This document shows positions 43,424-51,735 of a DNA stretch of 64,000 nt, piece by piece. Every line of letters starts with the position of its first letter. The first letter of the stretch is position 1. Origin of the DNA: Cypionkella sp049896245 (GTDB lineage Bacteria > Pseudomonadota > Alphaproteobacteria > Rhodobacterales > Rhodobacteraceae); assembly GCF_049896245.1 (NCBI RefSeq), contig NZ_JAFCTX010000002.1:1-64000 (forward strand). Direction: 5' to 3'. The notes beneath the pieces are model-generated. The model was not told the DNA's origin. It searched no databases and saw only the letters and a program-made list of their open reading frames with translations. The position numbers were made by a program, and so were the translations under genes.

Positions 43424-44376
43424 GCATACACCCCGCGTTCCCACTCAGCTTCCATGTGCCCAAACGGCTGCTGGACTCTGCTTGGGAGCGCAGGCAGGCT
43501 TATGGCCCGCTTATGCAGGCGCTGACGCCTCTGGGTGCTGTCTGTGAACTGGTGCTGCACAACCGCGACACCGCATTGGCGCAAATCGAGGCGGATCAGG
43601 CATTCCACATCTTTGATCGCGGCGAAATCCGGCACCCTAGGGCGCTGAACTTCGGGTCCGCCTATATCGCACCGTATTGCTATCTTGATCCTGACGGCAC
43701 CCGCTATCTGTCGTCGATTGCAGCTGAACCGTTTGACGCGGCGGTGATCGATCGTTTCGCGGCGAAACAATTTCAGGCAGACCTCTACGCCACCACCGCC
43801 GCCAAGCGCAAATCGCGCTATGATCAGCCCATCGAAAAGCTGCCCTTGCCGCAGGGCTGCATCGCCGTATTTCTACAAACCGAAAGCCATCGCGGCGTCA
43901 CTGAGGCGCTTTACGTCACGATGCGACGGATGATCAAAGCCTTGTTATCTCGCGCGGATCCGCGCCCCATCATCGTGAAACCGCATCCGATGGACATTAA
44001 TTTTGACACATTTGGATGGCTGCTGCGTCAAAGCCAAAAAGACGCGCGGCTTCAGATCAGCTATGCCAATATCCACGATATTCTGGATGCCTGTGCGCTG
44101 GTGGTCACGATCAACTCCGCCGTCGGGATTGAAGCCATGGTGCATGGCCGCCCGGTGATCACCTGCGGACAGGCGGATTTTCACCATTGCACCGAAGTTG
44201 TGCGCAGCAGGTATGATTTTGATGCCGCCATCGCCCGTGCCGAGGCCCGTGACTGGCCATATGCAGAATTTCTTTATTGGTTTTACAAGCAAAACTGCCT
44301 GTCGCTGAAATCCCCCAGCCTTGGTCAGGATGTCTTGGCCAAGATCACAGCAACAGGCTACTTTGCGCAGCGTTAG
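43420..44376 (+). CDS. Capsule polysaccharide protein of KpsS/LipB type
   Basis: A 318-residue protein from GTG 43420. The C-terminal half has the capsule_synth pattern: IIVKPHPMDINFDTFG, then ISYANIHDILDACALVVTIN with SAVGIEAMVHGRPVI and TCGQADFHH. In KpsS and KpsC these elements belong to Kdo transferases that start the capsule's lipid anchor. No other capsule genes are adjacent, so the acceptor is unknown. It is translationally coupled to the oxidoreductase and converges with the peptidase gene with a four-base overlap. Confidence 0.83.
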   Translation: MSIHPAFPLSFHVPKRLLDSAWERRQAYGPLMQALTPLGAVCELVLHNRDTALAQIEADQAFHIFDRGEIRHPRALNFGSAYIAPYCYLDPDGTRYLSSIAAEPFDAAVIDRFAAKQFQADLYATTAAKRKSRYDQPIEKLPLPQGCIAVFLQTESHRGVTEALYVTMRRMIKALLSRADPRPIIVKPHPMDINFDTFGWLLRQSQKDARLQISYANIHDILDACALVVTINSAVGIEAMVHGRPVITCGQADFHHCTEVVRSRYDFDAAIARAEARDWPYAEFLYWFYKQNCLSLKSPSLGQDVLAKITATGYFAQR

Positions 44377-46214
44377 TCTTCCATCGCTTCCAATTCGTCG
44401 ATGAACCCCGCGATCATTGACAGGCCTTTGTCCCAGAATTTCGGATCGCTGGCATCTAGACCAAACGGGGCCAACAATTCCTTGTGATGCTTCGAGCCAC
44501 CGGCTTTCAGCATGTCAAAGTACTTCTCTTGGAAATCTGGCAGCCCGTCGGCATAGGCAGCATAGAGGGCGTTCACCAAACCGTCGCCAAAGGCATAGGC
44601 GTAGACGTAGAACGGTGAGTGGACGAAATGCGGGATATAGGCCCAGAAGGTTTCATATCCATCTACGAAATCAAACACTTCGCCCAAAGACTGCGCCTGC
44701 ACTGACATCCAGAGTGCGTTGATGTCGTCCGGGGTGAGTTCACCTTCGGCACGGGCGGCGTGGAGTTTACATTCAAAATCATAGAACGCGATCTGGCGCA
44801 CCACAGTGTTAATCATATCTTCAACCTTGCCCGCGAGCAGAGTTTTGCGCTCGGCGGGCGTTTTCGCCCCGTCAAGCAGCTTGCGGAAGGTCAGCATCTC
44901 GCCAAAGACGCTGGCGGTTTCGGCCAAAGTCAGCGGAGTGGAGGAGAGCAACTCGCCCTGACCCGCCGCCAGAACCTGATGTACGCCATGGCCCAATTCA
45001 TGCGCCAGCGTCATCACATCGCGCGGTTTGCCGAGGTAGTTCAACATTACATAGGGATGCACTGTGGTGACGGTCGGATGTGCGAACGCCCCCGGAGCCT
45101 TGCCGGGTTTGACGCCTGCATCAATCCAGCCATCGGTAAAGAACGGCTTGGCGATTTCGGCCATACGGGGATCGAAGGCGGCGTAGGCACTGAGAACCGT
45201 TTCGGTGGCCTCAGCCCAGTTCACCAAGCGTGGCGCTTCGGTCAGCAATGGTGCGTTACGGTCCCAAGTTTGCAACCGATCAAGCCCCATCCATTTGGCT
45301 TTCAGCTTGTAATAACGGTGTGAAAGCTTGGGGTAGGCCGCGACGACAGCGTTGCGCAAAGCCTCGACCACCTCGGGTTCGACATGGTTGGCAAGGTGGC
45401 GGGAATATTGCGGGCTGGGCATTTTGCGCCAGCGGTCTTCGATCTCTTTCTCTTTCGCCAAAGTGTTATGAACGCGCGCGAACAGTTTGATATGTTTGTC
45501 AAAAACCTCCGCCAAAGCATGGCTGGCAGCCTCACGTTTGGCGCGGTCTGCATCGGTCAACAGGTTCAGCGTGGCCTCAAGGTTCAGCGCTTCCTCCTCA
45601 CCTGCCACGGTGAACATCAGCCCTGCCATGGTTTCATCAAACAGCTTATTCCATGCCGAAGCCCCCACGACCGAGGCGTCGTGCAGGTATTTCTCCATCT
45701 CATCGGACAACTGATGCGGCCGCATCGCGCGCATGCGGGCGAACACAGGATTATAGCGGGCAAGCGCCGCATTCTCGGCGGTCAGTTTTGCAAGAAGTTC
45801 ATCGTCCAAGCGGTTGAATTCAAGGCTAAAAAACACCAGTGGCGTGGTGAAATTGGTGATGTTGTCCTGCACATCGGCCATGAACTTGGCGCGCTCGGAA
45901 TCCATCGTATTCTGGTAATAGCGCAGGCCCGCATAAGACCCGATCCGGCCCGCGATCACGTCAATCGCCTCATACTCCGTCACGCAGGCCAGCAATTCGG
46001 CGGCACTCAGGTCAGCCAGCTTGCCTTCATATTTCGTGGCAAAATCAGCGCAAGCCTTGTCCAGCCACGCCATATCGCGCGTCAATTTCGGCGCATCGGG
46101 GGCAGGGTAAAGGTCGCTCAAATCCCAATCGGGCAGATCGCCAAACGAGTTCGAGCCGATGCGGGCGTCAAAAACCGGGCGTTGTTGACCGGGGCGGTGT
46201 AGGGCGTGCGACAT
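44373..46214 (-). CDS. pepF: Oligoendopeptidase F (M3 metallopeptidase)
   Basis: A 613-residue cytoplasmic zinc peptidase that cleaves short peptides. The zinc motif is in MTLAHELGHGVHQ with the third ligand in LAETASVFGE. The long helical N-terminal half and the DLPDWDLSDLYPAPDAPKL opening match the PepF/M3B group. Start ATG 46214 is the first in frame. It is divergent from the ATP-grasp/Anbu cluster across a 222-base gap; both sides concern peptides, but a shared role is only inference. Confidence 0.95.
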   Translation of the reverse strand: MSHALHRPGQQRPVFDARIGSNSFGDLPDWDLSDLYPAPDAPKLTRDMAWLDKACADFATKYEGKLADLSAAELLACVTEYEAIDVIAGRIGSYAGLRYYQNTMDSERAKFMADVQDNITNFTTPLVFFSLEFNRLDDELLAKLTAENAALARYNPVFARMRAMRPHQLSDEMEKYLHDASVVGASAWNKLFDETMAGLMFTVAGEEEALNLEATLNLLTDADRAKREAASHALAEVFDKHIKLFARVHNTLAKEKEIEDRWRKMPSPQYSRHLANHVEPEVVEALRNAVVAAYPKLSHRYYKLKAKWMGLDRLQTWDRNAPLLTEAPRLVNWAEATETVLSAYAAFDPRMAEIAKPFFTDGWIDAGVKPGKAPGAFAHPTVTTVHPYVMLNYLGKPRDVMTLAHELGHGVHQVLAAGQGELLSSTPLTLAETASVFGEMLTFRKLLDGAKTPAERKTLLAGKVEDMINTVVRQIAFYDFECKLHAARAEGELTPDDINALWMSVQAQSLGEVFDFVDGYETFWAYIPHFVHSPFYVYAYAFGDGLVNALYAAYADGLPDFQEKYFDMLKAGGSKHHKELLAPFGLDASDPKFWDKGLSMIAGFIDELEAMED

Positions 46215-46300
46215 GGGAACCTCTTTGCTTGTTGGACGTATCTAGGGGGCAAAAGGGGCGTTGTGCAAGGCGGCGCGCGGAAAGGTGAGCAAAACCGGAT

Positions 46301-46315
46301 GCCTAAAATTTAGGC
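46301..46315. promoter_or_regulatory. Palindrome in the pepF/ATP-grasp divergent region
   Basis: GCCTAAAATTTAGGC has seven-base perfect arms around one base. It lies 87 bases from the pepF start and 122 from the ATP-grasp start, a good place for a shared operator. A second small palindrome, AAGCGCTT, lies at 46355-46362. The 222-base region holds no gene. Confidence 0.45.
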
Positions 46316-46436
46316 GGCGATTGGCGGTTATTTCGGGCGGATGTGTGAAAATCGAAGCGCTTTCAATCTTCTGCTCTTTACGGCGCACAGCGCGCAGCCT
46401 TTACTTGAATCAATCAGCACGAAAAGGCGGCACGGC

Positions 46437-47849
46437 ATGACCCCCTGTTTCAACGAAATGTTCCAAAATAATGCGGTGCGCCCGCCATATGCCGGTTTGG
46501 AAGGCTGGAGCGCGGACATGCCCGCCGACATCCGGCTGGCCAAACAGGCCGAAGCCGAGGCGCTTTTCCGCCGCATTGGTATCACCTTCGCGGTCTATGG
46601 TGAGGGCGGCGACCCGGATCGCCTGATCCCGTTCGATATGTTCCCCCGTGTGTTTACCGCCAATGAATGGGCGAAGCTGGAGCGTGGCATCAAACAGCGG
46701 GCGCGGGCGTTGAATGCGTTTCTGGTCGATGTTTACGGTCGTGGTGAGATTGTGCGTGCGGGCCGAATCCCCGCCAAGCTGGTGTATCAGAACGCAGCCT
46801 ATGAGAAATCAGTCTGCGGCTTTGTCCCGCCAAAAGGTGTGTATTCTCACATCGTTGGCATCGACATCGTGCGCACCGGACCGGGTGAGTTCTATGTACT
46901 GGAAGACAACTGCCGCACGCCGTCGGGGGTCAGCTATATGCTGGAGAGCCGCGAGATGATGATGCGGATGTTCCCGGATTTGTTCCGCGAAAACCGCATT
47001 GAGCCGATTGACAGCTACCCCGACAAACTGCGCCGCACCCTTGCGTCGGTGGCCCCCGCCAAATGTGACCGCGACCCGACGGTGGTGATCCTGACGCCGG
47101 GCCATTTCAACTCGGCTTATTATGAGCATAGCTTCCTCGCTGATCTGATGGGCGTCGAACTGGTCGAGGGGCAGGATTTATTCGTCAACGGCGCGTTTGT
47201 ATATATGCGCACCACCGAAGGCCCAAAACGCGTCGATGTGATCTATCGTCGCTTGGACGATGATTACATCGACCCTCTGTGCTTCCGCGCCGATTCCATG
47301 CTGGGCGTGCCGGGGCTGATGGATGTGTATCGCTCGGGCGGGGTGTCGATCTGCTCGGCGCCGGGGGCGGGGGTTGCGGATGACAAGGCGGTTTACACCT
47401 ATGTACCGGAAATGATACGATTTTATCTGGGTGAAGAGCCTATCCTGAACAACGTGCCGACATGGAAATGCGGTGATGTGTCTGATCTGAAATATGTCTC
47501 CGAAAACTTGGCGGAACTGGTTGTCAAGGAAGTCCACGGCTCGGGCGGTTACGGGATGCTTGTCGGGCCGAAATCGACCAAGCAGCAGGTCGAAGATTTC
47601 CGCGCGCTGATCCTTGCCAATCCCAGCAATTACATCGCCCAGCCGACCTTGGCTTTGTCCACCACGCCCACCTTCGTTGAGGAAGGCATCGCCCCCCGCC
47701 ACGTCGATTTGCGCCCCTATTGTCTGGTTGGCGAACGTATTGAGTTGGTCCCCGGCGGCCTGACCCGCGTGGCCTTGCGCGAAGGCAGCCTTGTGGTGAA
47801 CTCTAGCCAAGGCGGCGGCGTTAAAGACACTTGGGTATTGGCGGAGTAA
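46437..47849 (+). CDS. Circularly permuted ATP-grasp ligase (type 2)
   Basis: A 470-residue protein of the CP_ATPgrasp_2 family, predicted to form an amide or peptide bond using ATP. Recognisable segments are VFTANEWAKLERGIKQRARA, the acidic VLEDNCRTPSGVSYMLESRE and KEVHGSGGYGMLVGP, and VDLRPYCLVGERIELVPGGL. The frame is open from 46341, but ATG 46437 begins at the family's N-terminus; AAGG lies upstream. It leads a four-gene cluster with alpha-E, transglutaminase-like and Anbu genes, spaced by 3, -1 and 29 bases. The substrate is unknown. Confidence 0.9.
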   Translation: MTPCFNEMFQNNAVRPPYAGLEGWSADMPADIRLAKQAEAEALFRRIGITFAVYGEGGDPDRLIPFDMFPRVFTANEWAKLERGIKQRARALNAFLVDVYGRGEIVRAGRIPAKLVYQNAAYEKSVCGFVPPKGVYSHIVGIDIVRTGPGEFYVLEDNCRTPSGVSYMLESREMMMRMFPDLFRENRIEPIDSYPDKLRRTLASVAPAKCDRDPTVVILTPGHFNSAYYEHSFLADLMGVELVEGQDLFVNGAFVYMRTTEGPKRVDVIYRRLDDDYIDPLCFRADSMLGVPGLMDVYRSGGVSICSAPGAGVADDKAVYTYVPEMIRFYLGEEPILNNVPTWKCGDVSDLKYVSENLAELVVKEVHGSGGYGMLVGPKSTKQQVEDFRALILANPSNYIAQPTLALSTTPTFVEEGIAPRHVDLRPYCLVGERIELVPGGLTRVALREGSLVVNSSQGGGVKDTWVLAE

Positions 47850-47852
47850 ATC

Positions 47853-48800
47853 ATGCTTTCAAGAACCGCCGACAACCTCTACTGGATCGCCCGCAATATG
47901 GAGAGGGCAGAAACCGCTGCACGTTTGTTGGAAGTGGGCGCGCGCATATCCTTGCTGCCCTCGGCCCAAGGCTATCGCAACGATTGGGACAGCCTTCTGC
48001 GCGCAAGCGGCAATACCAACGGCTATGTCGCCAAATACGGTGCGCCGATGCAGTCAAAGATCGAATCCTATCTGTTTTTTGATCGTGACAATCCAAACTC
48101 CGTGGCCTCCTGCATCACCAATGCCCGCGAAAATGCCCGCATCATCCGCACCGCCTTGACCACGCAAGTCTGGGATGCGCTGAACACCGCGTTTCAGGAA
48201 CTACGCCAGCTTTCCGCACAGACCACGCCGCATGAACTGTCGCGCCTGACAGATTGGGTGATGCGGCACACCGCGATGGTGCGCGGGGCCATTGATGCAA
48301 CCCAGTTGCGCAATGATGGCTATAACGTGTTGAATATCGGCTATTATCTGGAACGCGGCGACAGTACCGCGCGGCTGATGGACGTGAAATATTACGTCCT
48401 TTTGCCGCGCGCCGATTATGTCGGATCGGGCCTCGACAACGATCAATGGTCGATGCTTTTGCGCGCGATGTCGGCCAACCGGGCGTTCCATTGGGCCTAC
48501 GGTGGAGAGATCACCTCGGGCAAGATCGCGCATTTCCTGATTTTGAATCCGCAATGCCCACGCAGCCTGATCACCTGCATGGCGGGGGTCAACAACCATC
48601 TGACTCGTCTGGCCAAACTCTACGGTCGCGAAACAGAGGCGCAATCCGTGGCCGCCCGGTTGCTGCATGATCTGGAGAATCAGTCGACCGAGCAGATTTT
48701 TGAAGAAGGTCTGCACGAGTTTCTGTCTCGCTTCATCCACGAGGCCGCAGGTTTGGGTGCGATCATCCACAATTCCTATCTCTCGGGGGATATGCAGTAA
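47853..48800 (+). CDS. Alpha-E domain protein
   Basis: A 315-residue, largely alpha-helical protein of the alpha-E family (formerly DUF403). It begins MLSRTADNLYWIARNMERAE, the conserved family opening, and includes YYLERGDSTARLMDVKYYVL. No catalytic residues are known. The gene lies three bases after the ATP-grasp gene and its last base is the first of the transglutaminase gene (TAATG). In other genomes it is nearly always beside such an ATP-grasp, sometimes fused, so it is probably a partner or substrate carrier. Confidence 0.92.
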   Translation: MLSRTADNLYWIARNMERAETAARLLEVGARISLLPSAQGYRNDWDSLLRASGNTNGYVAKYGAPMQSKIESYLFFDRDNPNSVASCITNARENARIIRTALTTQVWDALNTAFQELRQLSAQTTPHELSRLTDWVMRHTAMVRGAIDATQLRNDGYNVLNIGYYLERGDSTARLMDVKYYVLLPRADYVGSGLDNDQWSMLLRAMSANRAFHWAYGGEITSGKIAHFLILNPQCPRSLITCMAGVNNHLTRLAKLYGRETEAQSVAARLLHDLENQSTEQIFEEGLHEFLSRFIHEAAGLGAIIHNSYLSGDMQ

Positions 48801-49609
48801 TGTTGCTCAGCGTCGAACATGTCACGGTGTATCGCTATGACCGCCCGGTGCGCGGCGTGGTGCAAAGCCACCGTTTGATGCCGTCAAAATTTGACGGCCA
48901 GAAGGTGCTGGATTGGTCGGTCACGATGACCGGCGGCGAGTTAGGCAGCGCGTTTCGCGATGGCGCAGGTGATTGGGTGCAGGGCTGGACTGTCGCAGGC
49001 CCGGTGGATGAGATTGAAGTGCGCGTATCAGGCCGGGTGCAAACCACTGATCTGGCAGGGATTTTGCGCGGCCACAAAGAACTGGTGCCGCCAGAAGCCT
49101 ATCTGCGCAACACCGAAGCCACCTTCGCCGATGCCGCGCTGCTGGAACTGGGCCAGATCATCGCCGCCGCCCAATCGCCCCTTGCGGGCTGTCATAACCT
49201 GACGGACGCGATTTCCGATGCGATTGCCTACAAACCCGGCTCTACCCGTGCGCGTACCACAGCGGCAGAGGCTTTGGCGCAAGGCGAAGGCGTGTGTCAA
49301 GATCACGCCCAGGCGCTGATTTCAGCCGCACGCGCGGGCGGGATTCCGGCCCGCTACGTCTCGGGCTATTTGCAATCGGGTCAAGATGGCATGGATCACG
49401 AGGCCGCCCATGCCTGGGGCGAACTTTACATCGCAGGTATCGGCTGGATCGGCTTTGATCCGGCGAACCGATGCTGCCCTGATGATCGCTATATTCGGAT
49501 CGGATCAGGGCTTGATGCACAAGATGCAGCCCCAATTCGCGGAATTTCACGCGGTTCAGGCTCGGAAATCTTGTCGGTGACGGTTGCGGTCCAGACGCAG
49601 GAGCAATAG
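48800..49609 (+). CDS. Transglutaminase-like cysteine peptidase
   Basis: A 269-residue protein with the N-terminal beta domain typical of the bacterial group (LLSVEHVTVYRYDRPVRGVV). The transglutaminase core follows. The Cys-His-Asp triad is in GEGVCQDHAQ, DHEAAHAWGELYI and GFDPANRCC. Such proteins in bacteria usually act as peptidases or amidases. It overlaps the alpha-E gene by one base and is followed by anbu after 29 bases. With the ATP-grasp ligase, one enzyme could make and the other cut the same bond. Confidence 0.92.
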   Translation: MLLSVEHVTVYRYDRPVRGVVQSHRLMPSKFDGQKVLDWSVTMTGGELGSAFRDGAGDWVQGWTVAGPVDEIEVRVSGRVQTTDLAGILRGHKELVPPEAYLRNTEATFADAALLELGQIIAAAQSPLAGCHNLTDAISDAIAYKPGSTRARTTAAEALAQGEGVCQDHAQALISAARAGGIPARYVSGYLQSGQDGMDHEAAHAWGELYIAGIGWIGFDPANRCCPDDRYIRIGSGLDAQDAAPIRGISRGSGSEILSVTVAVQTQEQ

Positions 49610-49638
49610 GCTCCCCCGACCTAAGATCGGAGCGTGCC

Positions 49639-50364
49639 ATGACCTATTGCGTCGGACTTTTGTTGAATGCGGGCATGGTTTTGCTGTCGGATACCCGCAC
49701 CAACGCCGGTTTGGACAACATCGCGACCTACCGCAAAATGTTTCATTTTGAAGAACCGGGCGAACGGGTGATTTCAATCGTCACGGCGGGGTCACTGTCG
49801 GTCACACAGACGACAATCGCGCGGCTGCGTGAGGCGATTGACGACCCGGACGCGACCGAGACAAGCTCGATTATGAAGGCCCCAACCATGCTGAAGGTGG
49901 CGCTGATCATCGGCAACATGCTCTCAACCGTGCGGCAAGAGATTGATGAGAAAATGGCCACAATGAAGCAAAGCGCTTCGGCCAGCATGATCGTCGCCGC
50001 ACAGCGCAAGGGCGGCGCGATGCGGTTGTTTCTGATCTACCCCGAGGGCAATTTCATCGAGGCCACCGAAGACACGCCATTCTTGCAAATCGGCGAGCAT
50101 AAATATGGCAAGCCGATTCTGGACCGGGTGGTAAAGCCCGGCACCTCTTTGGCCGATGCCGAAAAAGCCGTGCTGCTGTCGATGGATTCGACGTTGCGCT
50201 CGAACCTGTCGGTCGGGATGCCGCTTGACCTCAGCATCATCGAGAAAGACGCCTGCCGGGTCGGTCGCAGGCGGCGGATTGAGGCGGGGGATGAAAGTTT
50301 CCGGCTGATGTCAGAAGCGTGGTCGAAGGCGTTGCGGGACGGCTTCACCCAGATCACGCTGTAA
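49639..50364 (+). CDS. Proteasome-type peptidase Anbu
   Basis: A 241-residue member of the Ntn-hydrolase family that contains HslV and proteasome beta subunits. MTYCVGLLLNAGMVLLSDTR places the catalytic Thr at position 2, to be exposed by removal of Met; Asp (SDTR) and the Lys in ATYRKMF fit the active site. Anbu is known to assemble into rings or open spirals, and no dedicated unfoldase is known. No ATPase gene accompanies it here. GGAG lies before the ATG. It closes the ATP-grasp/alpha-E/transglutaminase cluster. Confidence 0.93.
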   Translation: MTYCVGLLLNAGMVLLSDTRTNAGLDNIATYRKMFHFEEPGERVISIVTAGSLSVTQTTIARLREAIDDPDATETSSIMKAPTMLKVALIIGNMLSTVRQEIDEKMATMKQSASASMIVAAQRKGGAMRLFLIYPEGNFIEATEDTPFLQIGEHKYGKPILDRVVKPGTSLADAEKAVLLSMDSTLRSNLSVGMPLDLSIIEKDACRVGRRRRIEAGDESFRLMSEAWSKALRDGFTQITL

Positions 50365-50380
50365 GATTTACGGGCCTGCG

Positions 50381-50411
50381 TATGGCCCGCTTATGGCCGT
50401 TATATGGCCGC
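50381..50411 (+). repeat. Short direct repeat after anbu
   Basis: TATGGCC occurs three times with an 11-base period (50381, 50392, 50403). GGGCC and GGCCC next to the first copy can form a small hairpin. It lies 17 to 47 bases past the anbu stop, in the 91-base gap before the convergent hydrolase gene. Confidence 0.5.
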
Positions 50412-50455
50412 TTTCTGGGTCATTCATTTGTCATTAACCAACGCCGAATCCGGGC

Positions 50456-51388
50456 TTAGCGATGTTTCAAAAACAGCGCCGCTGCGGTGTCAAAATAACG
50501 CGCCCGCGCTGCGGCACCTTCCATCAGCACCTCATGCTCGGCACCCGGATAAAGGTCCAAAGTGCCGTTTTGCCAGACCGCCATGCGGGTATGAATCGGT
50601 GCGGTATCGACGATTTTCTCTTGTGATCCCAGCGCTGTCATTGCCGGGATAGCAGGTGATTTCAGCAAGGTCAGCGCGTGACATTCGGTCAATGCCGCCT
50701 TCAGCCAACCCAAACTCGGCCCCCCCAAACCGAGCTCTGGATGGGCAAGCGCTTGTTTTCGCATATATTCCCACATCTCGGGGTCAGTGGACAGCGAATT
50801 ACCCGCAAACGGTGCGGTCAGCACATAAGACTTCGCTCCGGTGCCCGGCGCATATCGGCTGTCAAACTTGAACCAACGCGAGGCGGTGGTCAGCGCCACG
50901 GCCATCGGACGCATCCAAGCCGCGATCAGAATGCCCCACATCGGCGCCGAGAACGCCGCAGCCTTGACCGGAGCGTTGCGCATCAATGCGCGCAACCCAA
51001 TGCAACCGCCCATCGAATGCGCCATCAGGTAATAAGGTTCGGGCAAACCCTGCGCACGGGCAAAGCCCACCATCTCATCAAAATCAAGCTGATATTCAGC
51101 AAAATCAGTGACATGACCGCCCATCGGATCATCCAAAGCGCGGTCTGCCAAACCCTGACCACGCCAATCTATCACCAAAGTGGCAAAGCCACGCGCTCGC
51201 AAATCACCCGCCGCACGGCCATATTTCTCAACATATTCCGTCCGCCCTGGCAGCAACAAAACTGTGCCTTGTGCGCCCGGATGCGTCCAAAGCCCAACCC
51301 TCAAGCGCACGCCATCGGCAGCATTCAGCCAAAAAGCGCGGCCTCCCTCAGGCCCTTCAGCAATGTCGTAAAGCGGCGCGTCGCTCAC
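50456..51388 (-). CDS. Alpha/beta hydrolase (lysophospholipase/monoacylglycerol lipase type)
   Basis: A 310-residue hydrolase. The nucleophile elbow is AHSMGG and the catalytic His lies in PGAEHEVLMEG. LLLPGRTEYVEKYG and VIDWRGQGLADR match the PldB/monoacylglycerol lipase group rather than haloalkane dehalogenases. No signal peptide is seen, so it is cytoplasmic or peripheral. Its start overlaps the stop of an SCP2-domain gene by four bases, so a lipid-handling pair is likely. Confidence 0.9.
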   Translation of the reverse strand: MSDAPLYDIAEGPEGGRAFWLNAADGVRLRVGLWTHPGAQGTVLLLPGRTEYVEKYGRAAGDLRARGFATLVIDWRGQGLADRALDDPMGGHVTDFAEYQLDFDEMVGFARAQGLPEPYYLMAHSMGGCIGLRALMRNAPVKAAAFSAPMWGILIAAWMRPMAVALTTASRWFKFDSRYAPGTGAKSYVLTAPFAGNSLSTDPEMWEYMRKQALAHPELGLGGPSLGWLKAALTECHALTLLKSPAIPAMTALGSQEKIVDTAPIHTRMAVWQNGTLDLYPGAEHEVLMEGAAARARYFDTAAALFLKHR

Positions 51389-51672
51389 GACATCGCCGCG
51401 CCGAGTTGCATGGCAAGGCCCATGCTGCCCTCAACACTTAGTTTTCCGGTCATAAAAGCCGTGGTCGGATTCATCTCGCCCGCCAGCATGGCTTGAAAAA
51501 CCTCGGGTTCAGCGGTCAGCGTCACATCCGAAGGCTCATCGCCCGCCCGTGCGCCCGAAGGATCGACCATAATCGAACCTTCACCCACCAGCACAAACTT
51601 TGCCACGCCATCAAAGCCGTTGGGTAGCTTTTTCGCCAAAGCCGCCACGGCGGTCGAGATCACATCGCTCAT
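51385..51672 (-). CDS. SCP2 sterol-binding-domain protein
   Basis: A 95-residue single-domain protein: FDGVAKFVLVGEGSIMVDPS, then DVTLTAEPEVFQAMLAGEMN and TAFMTGKLSVEGSMGLAMQL are the SCP2 fold's strands and lipid-tunnel helix. Such proteins bind acyl chains or other hydrophobic molecules. ATG 51672 with GGAGA upstream is chosen over a longer frame to 51750. It is translationally coupled to the hydrolase gene downstream and may deliver or hold its lipid substrate; that is an inference. Confidence 0.93.
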   Translation of the reverse strand: MSDVISTAVAALAKKLPNGFDGVAKFVLVGEGSIMVDPSGARAGDEPSDVTLTAEPEVFQAMLAGEMNPTTAFMTGKLSVEGSMGLAMQLGAAMS

Positions 51673-51735
51673 CACATTCTCCGATCTGTGCAGGCGGGGC
51701 TGGAATTCCCCGCCCGTTGCGTTACCTATACCCTT

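Noticed and set aside
46437..50364. Classical proteasome-Pup system
   Set aside because: Anbu is a distinct family, and no Pup, Dop, PafA or Mpa gene is present.
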